A stretch of DNA of 64,000 bases from a virus. Positions 26,601 through 34,332 of the stretch are shown one piece after another. How positions within the stretch are numbered: position 1 is the stretch's first letter; the number at the start of each line of letters is the position of its first letter. The DNA is taken from positions 1-64,000 of IMG/VR virus record IMGVR_UViG_3300042471_000228; one strand, given 5' to 3'. The notes under the pieces are model-generated. The model had not been told where the DNA came from, searched no databases, and saw only the letters and a program-made list of their open reading frames with translations. The position numbers and the translations under genes are program-made.

Positions 26601-29600
26601 TATCAAAAAGATCTTCAAGCATTGCATCGTTAAAGTTTACATAAGCATTCCTGGGTTTCTTCTGTACTTCTGTATAGTATTTCTTAAACTCCTCAAATGA
26701 TTGTATATCTCCTAATAGATACTTCTTATAGAGAGCATCAATTATATTTCCTCTAGCTGCTGCAACATTATTTACGCTAGACTTATTTTCTTTAACAACA
26801 GTACTAACACGTTCTCTTTCTGTTGCGGGAATCGGATTACCATTCTCATCGTACTGCACATATTGTTTACCATCTTCTGTAAGAGCTAAGTTTAATACTG
26901 CTGCTTTTTCTTTAGCAGTATTCATTTGAACATCTATATCTCCCCAATCTTGTTGATTAAGGTTAGGTACAAATCCTTTAGCTATTTCGTCACGTCTGTT
27001 GTAAAGATCATCTATCTCAGTATCTGACAAAGCATTTATCTCTTCTATAGTATATCCTATAGATGTTAGAGTGTTTCTTTTAATAGCAGCTGTGACCATA
27101 GGTGATCCGCCACCTTGAGTACCAGCAGCTTGTTGTCTAATTTTATCCGCTTTATGTTTTCTAGTTATCTCTAGTGCTCTGGAATCAGAAATCATCCAGC
27201 TATCGAAGTTCATTCTAGACGCATCCTCTGGAGTCATACCAGCAATAATAGCATCATACTTCTCTCGAAGTTTTGCCATCAGTTCAGCATCTTGTTTGTC
27301 TACATCAATAGGAGATTGTGTTGGACCAGGTGATGGTGTCTGTGGTGTACCTGCAGGTTTTGTTCCTGTAGTAGGTTGTGATAACTTATTAAGTGTCACA
27401 GCCATTGCTTCTCTATAGAGAGAGGTATTAAAACCTAAGATGTTCTTTAGAAGATCGTTTAAGATATCTAAGAACTTAGACCACATTGTAGTAGCTTCTG
27501 CTGTAAGATCTGTTTGCTCACCAGTGTATTCCATACCAGCTAAGTGCTCTTGGAAATCACCGTTAGTCAACAACTCACCTAAGAAAGCTCTATCATTAGC
27601 TAAAGCGTATTTGAATAATAGTTTTTCAGTATCGTTAGATCCATTAACTGCAAGTGTTCTTAACTCAGATATCTTAGTCGCAAACGTGGTGTCAGATAAA
27701 CTATCTGTAATAACTTTCTGCATTATAGCATTTAGAATAGAGTATTCTAATGGTACAGAAACCTTAGCTCCGTAATCTGAAGAACTATAACGAGCATCTA
27801 CTATGATTCCATTCTGTGTATCATATGTGCTGTTCATATAGTGATTAGATCGGAAAGTAACTACTTCAGTCTTATCAGTTAATGTGATAAGTTTTCTAGC
27901 TAATTCTTTCTGAGCTTGTGTTGCAAACTTATTATTAATAATTGCGTTTAGGAGAGTATCAAGTTTAACTTGAGATTCGTTTCTTCCTTTATCAAATCCA
28001 TATTCAGCAGCTAAGTCAGAGAGTGTTCTCTTGTCTCCAGCTTCGAATTGAGGAACCAATTGACCAATTTCTTTATCTGTACCTTTAACGGTTCCAGCAA
28101 GTCTTACTCCAACATCTTGTCTAGTAGGTTTGAATAATCTTTGTCCTGTACGCTCAAAGAAGATCTCATCATATTGATCAATAAGATCTAATATCTCATC
28201 ATACTTTTGAGCTTCTTTTCTAGGATCAATCTCATACCCGGTATCTGCATTGATAAACTTAGTAGGAACTATATCATTATTAAGATATGCTTCAGCTTCT
28301 TCTTCACTAACAAAAACATTATACTTACTCAGTAAGTCATTTAAGAAATCATTTGTAGCATATCTCTTCTGATATTCTACAGCCATCTTCTTTGCTTCTT
28401 CAGCTTTAACACGATCTGCTTCTGATGCTGCTGTAGCTAATCTTTCGACAGACTGTGCGAATAACTCTGGATTATAAAGTATGTTTATTGCGTTAGCAAT
28501 GTTTGCTTTGTCAGCATCTAATCTCCAGTAATCTTTATACTTCTGAAATAACTCGTCTATTGTTTTATCAAAAATACCAGTTGCTGCACCTGTAGCACCG
28601 CTAGTACCAATAGTAGTAAGATGCTTTTTGAATGCATCATATAGTAACTTTTCAGCTTCATCAGCACGTTCTATATTGTCTTGCTTCTCTTGGTCTGTTA
28701 AGTTCTGACCATTTAATAATTTATATGCAGTAACAGCATTCTGTACAGATACAGATAGTGTCTGTAATGTATTTCTTTTTGCAGTTAACTGATTTCTTCT
28801 TCTTACAAGTTCTGGTTCGGTAGCTCCTTTTAGATTATCAATTTCTTGTTTTAATAATTCTAATTCTGATTCCATTCCTAGGTTATCAGTAGCACCCATT
28901 AGAATGTTACCACCTCGACCGACACTGAATAAGTTTGCAATATCTCCATATAGCGGATCTAAACCAACAGAACCCATCATAGTTTTGATATCATCCTGTA
29001 TAGATACCATTCTGTTACCTACACGATTGTAACTAAAATCATTATACGCAACTAGATCTCTAGCTTCTTCAAAACCTAACCAGTTAAAGAAGTCTGCTTT
29101 TGCATCATAAGGATTTGCAATCTTCTCTACTTCAGTAAGATGTTTATCTACATCATCTATTCTATTAAGTACAGATTGAATTCTTTCTCCTACTGTTTTC
29201 TTATCAACAGGATTAGCACCGGGTTTTTCATTGAATGCTTCAGCTAACTCATCATTAGATAATTCTGATAAACCTTGTAATTGCTCTTTGAATAAGTCTA
29301 GTGTTCCGCTCTTTCTTAAAGTTTTAATATGAGTGAAAAGAGAATCATCATTTGTATCAATAGCAGTTTTAGTATCATTGTTTAACGCTGCATCTTCAAA
29401 TACATCCGCTAGATCTTTTTGTTCCTTTACGTTTCTGTAAAGTTTAGAGAAGTATTCTTTTTTATTCTTAGTTAGATCATTAAGTGCTGTAACTACTTTA
29501 CTATCCCAATCTTTAAACTCATTTAGTTTTTTAGTATATGGATTCTCTTTACCTGCATTTTTAGGATCTGCTGTAAATGCTTTCTCTTGACGTTTAAGAT

Positions 29601-31152
29601 TAAGCATTTGTGTATACTGTCCGGTTTTTGTTACTGCTAAATTTACAGCTTGTATCGGACCCGCCATCAAGAAACCTGATAAGAATACTTCTAAACCTTG
29701 ACCACTCATTTGTGATTTAAGTCCGTGTTCCAAAGATTCTTTCATAAAACCTTGATGCGCACGAGAAGGATCATTATAAGTACCTATGTAATACTTCTTC
29801 ATTGCTTCAGCTACACCTTCTTGATACACTTCTTGTGTACCTTCCATGACGTTAGCTGACATATATCTTATACCATTCTTAGGAAGATTCTTTACAGATT
29901 GTTTTAAAAACTCTTTGTTTGCAAGTCTTCCTATACCATACAATACTTCATATGGATTCTTTCCACTCTTTAACCAATCAGCATTTTTAATTATACTACC
30001 ACGAACAGACTTAGAAGCAGCATGTTCTACTTGCGCCATACCGGGAATACCTTTAAGTAATCTGTTGAGTACAACTTTATTACTTGCATAGATACCTGCC
30101 ATGTTAGCGTAACTTGTAGAGTATCCTGCTTTTAATGCTTGATCATATATCTTCTTAGATTCTTGATCATTAGGATCTCTACCTTCTTTTGCTCTAAATT
30201 CTTTTATTAGATCATTAGCAACTTCATTCTGTACAAATCCTCCTTCGAGTTTTGCTTCAGATGATACTAAGTTAATCTCACGTAAGTCTCTATAGAATGA
30301 TCCAAAAGATTTATACGCTTTTGCAAAATCATCCATTTTATCCCAACCCATTGCAGCTCTCTCACTTTTTCTGAAAAGATCTGCTGTATTTTGAAATGGT
30401 AATATAACACGTGATACTTTACCTACAGCATCCCATGTTTTTCTTGCTTCGTTTATATTAGAACCTGTTCTAAATACATCTGATAATCTATCAAATGCTT
30501 TACCAAGTCTTAATATATTTTTTGTAGTACCTGCTGCAGCAACACCTGCTCCTACACCAGTCGCTGCTAAACCAGCAAAGACTGCTTCTTCTGCAATAAT
30601 AGATCCTATAACACCTGCAGTATATGCTGAGTTTACACCAAAGTTTACTGCTTTAGCACCGAAACCTTCTCTTGAAGATGAACCGATATTCATATATCTT
30701 TCCATCTCAATTGCATTATCTACATCAGGTCTTCCTGAAAGAAGATCATCCCAGTTACCAAATGTTCCACTAGCTGCTAATCCTACAAGACGTGGGAACT
30801 GTTTAGAAGCTCTTAGAGTATCATCCCATAGACTAGACTTTTCATTATATATAGTTTCGTTATCTCTGAATGGAGAAAATCCTAATTGTTTAAACTTAGG
30901 ATGCGCATAATATCTATCAAAGTTTTGTCCGTTTACATCTGAGTTAAAAGTATACGGTTTATCATATTTTAAAACATCTGCTTTAGGAGCTTCAGTAAGA
31001 AACTTATTCATGTCAGCCATCGCTCGCTCGCGAGCTTCTGCTGCAGTTTTTGGTGCAGGTTGTGGATTTGGTCCTGTTAATGCGTTACCTACATTTTTTC
31101 TAATATCAACATTAAAAGGCTTACCACTTGGTAAATTATATATTCTACTCAT
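23653..31152 (-). CDS. Giant virion protein with RecB/Cas4-like nuclease domain
   Basis: The 2499-residue protein has a PD-(D/E)xK nuclease domain at about residues 1470-1700. Its parts are A-R-G-N-I-I-D-A-L (motif I region), G-E-M-D-I-L-A-Y (D1554), F-I-I-D-M-K-S-S (D1568, K1570), and later Q-Q-L-A-Y-K-E-L-L (the Q-x-x-Y motif). This is the RecB/Cas4 exonuclease pattern. A block at about 1100-1255 resembles the zincin domains of the neighbouring giants, but the metal motif position reads V-P-L-E-Y-S-I-L, so it is probably inactive. An N-terminal hydrophobic stretch (about 175-205, Gly/Ala-rich) may cross a membrane during ejection. Long coiled coils fill the middle. Its start overlaps the preceding gene by 8 bases. 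Host-DNA degradation or phage-DNA processing after ejection is the inferred role. Confidence 0.8.
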   Translation of the reverse strand: MSRIYNLPSGKPFNVDIRKNVGNALTGPNPQPAPKTAAEARERAMADMNKFLTEAPKADVLKYDKPYTFNSDVNGQNFDRYYAHPKFKQLGFSPFRDNETIYNEKSSLWDDTLRASKQFPRLVGLAASGTFGNWDDLLSGRPDVDNAIEMERYMNIGSSSREGFGAKAVNFGVNSAYTAGVIGSIIAEEAVFAGLAATGVGAGVAAAGTTKNILRLGKAFDRLSDVFRTGSNINEARKTWDAVGKVSRVILPFQNTADLFRKSERAAMGWDKMDDFAKAYKSFGSFYRDLREINLVSSEAKLEGGFVQNEVANDLIKEFRAKEGRDPNDQESKKIYDQALKAGYSTSYANMAGIYASNKVVLNRLLKGIPGMAQVEHAASKSVRGSIIKNADWLKSGKNPYEVLYGIGRLANKEFLKQSVKNLPKNGIRYMSANVMEGTQEVYQEGVAEAMKKYYIGTYNDPSRAHQGFMKESLEHGLKSQMSGQGLEVFLSGFLMAGPIQAVNLAVTKTGQYTQMLNLKRQEKAFTADPKNAGKENPYTKKLNEFKDWDSKVVTALNDLTKNKKEYFSKLYRNVKEQKDLADVFEDAALNNDTKTAIDTNDDSLFTHIKTLRKSGTLDLFKEQLQGLSELSNDELAEAFNEKPGANPVDKKTVGERIQSVLNRIDDVDKHLTEVEKIANPYDAKADFFNWLGFEEARDLVAYNDFSYNRVGNRMVSIQDDIKTMMGSVGLDPLYGDIANLFSVGRGGNILMGATDNLGMESELELLKQEIDNLKGATEPELVRRRNQLTAKRNTLQTLSVSVQNAVTAYKLLNGQNLTDQEKQDNIERADEAEKLLYDAFKKHLTTIGTSGATGAATGIFDKTIDELFQKYKDYWRLDADKANIANAINILYNPELFAQSVERLATAASEADRVKAEEAKKMAVEYQKRYATNDFLNDLLSKYNVFVSEEEAEAYLNNDIVPTKFINADTGYEIDPRKEAQKYDEILDLIDQYDEIFFERTGQRLFKPTRQDVGVRLAGTVKGTDKEIGQLVPQFEAGDKRTLSDLAAEYGFDKGRNESQVKLDTLLNAIINNKFATQAQKELARKLITLTDKTEVVTFRSNHYMNSTYDTQNGIIVDARYSSSDYGAKVSVPLEYSILNAIMQKVITDSLSDTTFATKISELRTLAVNGSNDTEKLLFKYALANDRAFLGELLTNGDFQEHLAGMEYTGEQTDLTAEATTMWSKFLDILNDLLKNILGFNTSLYREAMAVTLNKLSQPTTGTKPAGTPQTPSPGPTQSPIDVDKQDAELMAKLREKYDAIIAGMTPEDASRMNFDSWMISDSRALEITRKHKADKIRQQAAGTQGGGSPMVTAAIKRNTLTSIGYTIEEINALSDTEIDDLYNRRDEIAKGFVPNLNQQDWGDIDVQMNTAKEKAAVLNLALTEDGKQYVQYDENGNPIPATERERVSTVVKENKSSVNNVAAARGNIIDALYKKYLLGDIQSFEEFKKYYTEVQKKPRNAYVNFNDAMLEDLFDIVRNVQRELNKKGLKVIPDFPIISGMLGNIPTAGEMDILAYNKAGKVFIIDMKSSYTNRRLAYDVYNKMSKALGANFTDFATKLKENDYYIKRTIDSYTDPAERAMIEDKLDEILNNFPVEKKSISEGNDVKAQIFYVIDDRAQQLAYKELLRQNTGLEVDSINIFPIITSTAKSGVMSQAQLEREILSITENEQGQNVIRVGGYSIAVDNSKTIYDLNIPAVTQTVTTYPENPIKKQGAPTVTDIIADDIYNNFVDNNIVPQDILDSIADKVMKRETLSQRETAIFNGKTSEINEIIKKKAAPAGTQTGTDAKISPYGMIAADYLFTGGQGVMLSTDYFIQALSGAFYKAGVAIEQIRQKYINQGIDLGNLKDAIGTENYTKIIDEIRSVIESTYNNQEVNDIFNVVLNNATGFPYRLGQEVLSKLETLNEQLTTQQPTVSTDAKADIEAKKADIEKRRSSSLRWITQTSLNFDAGRGYVSTYNVAGSEIIDSNGKPSGIYRDTETIREETKEEVEKEINAKYDAEYIDAVKKGTMTREQAMQALEEAGRKDSKAYAELDALEGGKEEPTKTYDNKSIAKSLQGKVIYITPDAYTVGNMSTHSEDLILGSDLIQEAILELDINAVKARLETLAQDKGKIGSSAKALLDFINKNGVTPDNITGKGNFLYKLATLERDGDSSISSMIYPVALSKANTLVSGTNKTVVFDSPSILPYGRIDLAILNGMSSFTVTAPVTPTGRTGIADKERLFVGTKKRVMTDSSESIITGGPKSQIPKKLKDIRALLNGVNNKEDFNTTMLMLNTLERTGVLDELLEEQNLPLDQYIALRNQKREQINKQLSIKDLVNKGENTLIRFLNKKNEERIGLVIGETQDNKLEIKDVTDEYNKGAQGGLFVDVDDLSYAGLGSKAKSLKLAERDVNEKVLGMIEETKVDKSDTTTKQQSNSGQNAADQSVNERKESLEGFDPFNKDEQKTNDEDLFSC

Positions 31153-34100
31153 TTGTTTGTTCCTGTGATGGTGTTCTCAATAAATCAAAGTTTTGCTTGT
31201 ATCTAGATGCAAGCTCAAGATTAATCTTTTCATACATATCATTTACATCAAAGTCACCGTAGTCACCCATTACTAATTCTTCTAATTGACCAGTTTCAGG
31301 ATTCATATACTTACGTGTTAATGTAAAGGATTTAGTACCGCTAACTGGATCTTTTACAATAGAACCGGTTCCACCAAATTCATTGTAAGCATTTACGTCA
31401 ACTCTTCCATTATTATGTAGTAAGAACTCTTGAGGTGTTGGTTCTGTCGATGTAAAGAAAGTTGAACTTACTTTATCTCTATCAAGTAATAGAGAGACTT
31501 TATTATCTCCTGATTCTGCAAGACCTGCTGTAATACCGGGATTGTTCTCACTACCATCATATTTGTTTATGAAGTCTTGATCAATCTCAAATGTTACAGC
31601 TACTTTGTTAGGATTATTTTGTGTAATACCAACTCTTGTAATATCAAACAATGGACGTTTACTATCTTTAGTTTTCCATTTTGTTGACAAAGATTCTTTT
31701 AAAAGATTTGAAATAATAGATTGTGCTTGTGTAGAGTTGTTAACCTCATCTTCTCCGGTTATGTTTGTAGCATCTCCTAATGTAAACAAAGCACCTTTCA
31801 TAGTAGGATTACTTAATGCAGGAGCAATATCTTTCAAGTATAGATCTTTTACAACAGCTCTAAGTGGTCCAGGTTGAGCAGGATCAAAAGAGAATCTGCG
31901 ATTGTTTCTTCCAACAAGACCACCACCTTCACCAACAGTATTTACACCAATACCTAATCCGGGAACTTCACCTCTATCATAAACACGATTGTATCTTTCC
32001 ATTGCTGTCTCATATACATCGGCAGCGTCATCCATAACAATATCCATAACAAATGTTGCTGCAGGATTCATCATAGGATTATCAATTGTGTTTCTATATT
32101 TTCTAGAATATTCATTGATAAATTCCCGCTCACTTCTTCTATGACCAGTCTCATCAATTAATAATTCAGTACCATCATTACCATATAATCCAACAAGTCT
32201 TTGACGAATTGCTAAATCATCTTTACGTGCTTTCTTAAATGCAGATTGACGCATCTGATCAGCTGTCTGAATTCTTTGATTAATTTCAGTAGATCTTGAC
32301 TTAAATGTTTGCTTTCCTCTGAAAAGACCATTACCTTCAGTTGCAATAAAACTATCTAGTCGCTTATTAATATTCTGAATGTTATAAGGACTATTAGGAT
32401 TACTAGCATCTACGTGACCTTTAACATTTACTATTCTACCAGAATCATCAACATAACCACCTTGTGTTACTGTAGGAGGTACTGTTTCTTCATCATCTGA
32501 TAGATAGTTATATAAACCTGCTCCAACAGCAGTTACTCCTGCTGCTACTAACAATCCCCAACCTACTGGGTTCCATGCATTTACTGTACCTGCTGCTGCT
32601 AATGGTACAGCTGCACTTGCGGCAGCTACACCAGCGGTACCTGCTGCTACTGCGATACCTCCTGCAGCTACTCCTGGTGTAAGAGCATCAGTACCTCTTT
32701 GAGCTTGTGTTGTAGGTGTTGATACAACTTGTGCTTTACCAAATATTTCTTCTTTCTGTCTCTTAGCACTTGCAACTTGTTCTTTAGAATATGCACCTGG
32801 GTTATTAATAATGCTATCAAGTTCAGAAAGTACAAATGTCATCTTCTCTTGAACAGCCATATCATAATCACCCATCTTCGCTTTCACTTGTTGTTGTGCT
32901 ATTGCAGCAGCACCACCTTCAGGAATACCTGTTCCACCTGGTCCAGGTTCAACAGGAATACCTTGTTCATTAAAGTCAAGTGTTGATTCACTACCAGGTA
33001 GTCCACCATTCTCTAATGTATATTCAAATAATTTTAATTCTTTTTGTTTATCGAATTTAAGCATCTCCATCTCATAATCGATAGCTGCTTTGTATTCGAT
33101 CTCTTCCATTTTTAAACCATGATCAAATGATGCTAGAGCATATTTATCTTCGGTTATCTCTTCTTCCATTGTAAGATTAGCATACTGTGATGCATAATCA
33201 AACATTTCAGATGTCAATAAACTCTGTGCTTTTGCAGAGTCAACTCTATAACGCATTGACTCAATATCTAAATTCTGAGCATTCTCAGTTTCATTGAGTG
33301 CTTGTGTAGAAGCATTTGCTACACTATTAGCAGATTCTTCTTGACTATTTAGATTGTTTAAATAATCTAAGAAGTTTTGATCTGCTACATCATTAACGGG
33401 AACGTCGTTTATACTTTTCTCTGCAACTTTATTAGAATCGCTAATAGAAGTTTTAACAGACTCAGCGTCTTTTAATAACTTCTTCTGTTGTTCATTAATC
33501 TTAGCGAGTGCATCATTTAGATATATTCTCTCAGCTTCTTCATCAGAACCATAAACACTAGCGTTACCTGTAATAAAATCTTTTCTATCTAAGTAAGCTT
33601 GTGTTTTATACATCTCTATAGCCTGTGGATTATTCAGAGTTCTATTCATGAATGTCTGAGTCAAGTCTTCAACAATACCAGGACCATTCTTAACAGTTAC
33701 TCTATATTTACCATCAGGAGTTAGAGTTACCTCAGTTCTTTCAAAACCCATTTCTTTTGCAAACGCCATTACGTCTTCGTAAACATTTACATAAGGTGTA
33801 TATGTAGGATTCTGAAATGATAGAGATTGATCAGCTGTAGCTTTTACAAAATCTTCAGCTTGATAATTTAATGCGCGAACACCACCATCCCACCATTTTC
33901 CTCCACACTTTTTAGGATCTGTACAATTTTTAAGTGCTTCAGCACGAGATTGTTGATTTCTCCAATTCTTAGTATAAGAAATATCTTTTTGAATATACTT
34001 ATCATCTATGATAGGTTGAAATACTTTTTGAGCAGCAGATACATTTTGTTCTTTAGATAGATCTAACCCCGCTACCTTTTTTATTTCATTATCAATTTGT

Positions 34101-34306
34101 GTAAAGAACTGATCTCTTCGTTCTATATTATCAGAACGAAGCATTTCTGAGTTTAGTAATGTCCCATAGATGTTACTTAATTTTTCATAACCTGCTTTAT
34201 ACTGAGCTTCTTTTGTTTGAAGAGCATTAGTATAAAAATTAAAGTCGGGTTTAAAAGGTTGTAACCTAGGTATATAATCTGTTATTCCTTGTATATAGGT
34301 AGCCAT
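31145..34306 (-). CDS. Internal virion (cargo) protein of crAss-like type
   Basis: The 1053-residue protein begins with I-P-R-L-Q-P-F-K-P-D-F-N-F-Y-T-N-A-L-Q and L-S-N-I-Y-G-T-L-L-N-S, then D-N-I-E-R-R-D-Q-F-F and I-K-K-V-A-G-L-D-L-S. I recognise this as the N-terminus of a conserved large structural protein encoded beside the polymerase in crAss-like phages. Residues about 275-440 are coiled coil. A Gly/Ala-rich hydrophobic stretch at about 540-600 (A-A-G-V-T-A-V-G-A-G-L-Y) could span the membrane. The stop is TAG, and the next gene starts 8 bases before the end of this one. It is probably ejected with the giant proteins to form part of the channel or cargo; the exact role is unknown. Confidence 0.7.
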   Translation of the reverse strand: MATYIQGITDYIPRLQPFKPDFNFYTNALQTKEAQYKAGYEKLSNIYGTLLNSEMLRSDNIERRDQFFTQIDNEIKKVAGLDLSKEQNVSAAQKVFQPIIDDKYIQKDISYTKNWRNQQSRAEALKNCTDPKKCGGKWWDGGVRALNYQAEDFVKATADQSLSFQNPTYTPYVNVYEDVMAFAKEMGFERTEVTLTPDGKYRVTVKNGPGIVEDLTQTFMNRTLNNPQAIEMYKTQAYLDRKDFITGNASVYGSDEEAERIYLNDALAKINEQQKKLLKDAESVKTSISDSNKVAEKSINDVPVNDVADQNFLDYLNNLNSQEESANSVANASTQALNETENAQNLDIESMRYRVDSAKAQSLLTSEMFDYASQYANLTMEEEITEDKYALASFDHGLKMEEIEYKAAIDYEMEMLKFDKQKELKLFEYTLENGGLPGSESTLDFNEQGIPVEPGPGGTGIPEGGAAAIAQQQVKAKMGDYDMAVQEKMTFVLSELDSIINNPGAYSKEQVASAKRQKEEIFGKAQVVSTPTTQAQRGTDALTPGVAAGGIAVAAGTAGVAAASAAVPLAAAGTVNAWNPVGWGLLVAAGVTAVGAGLYNYLSDDEETVPPTVTQGGYVDDSGRIVNVKGHVDASNPNSPYNIQNINKRLDSFIATEGNGLFRGKQTFKSRSTEINQRIQTADQMRQSAFKKARKDDLAIRQRLVGLYGNDGTELLIDETGHRRSEREFINEYSRKYRNTIDNPMMNPAATFVMDIVMDDAADVYETAMERYNRVYDRGEVPGLGIGVNTVGEGGGLVGRNNRRFSFDPAQPGPLRAVVKDLYLKDIAPALSNPTMKGALFTLGDATNITGEDEVNNSTQAQSIISNLLKESLSTKWKTKDSKRPLFDITRVGITQNNPNKVAVTFEIDQDFINKYDGSENNPGITAGLAESGDNKVSLLLDRDKVSSTFFTSTEPTPQEFLLHNNGRVDVNAYNEFGGTGSIVKDPVSGTKSFTLTRKYMNPETGQLEELVMGDYGDFDVNDMYEKINLELASRYKQNFDLLRTPSQEQTNE

Positions 34307-34332
34307 AATTCTTTGTAAATATACTAAATAGT

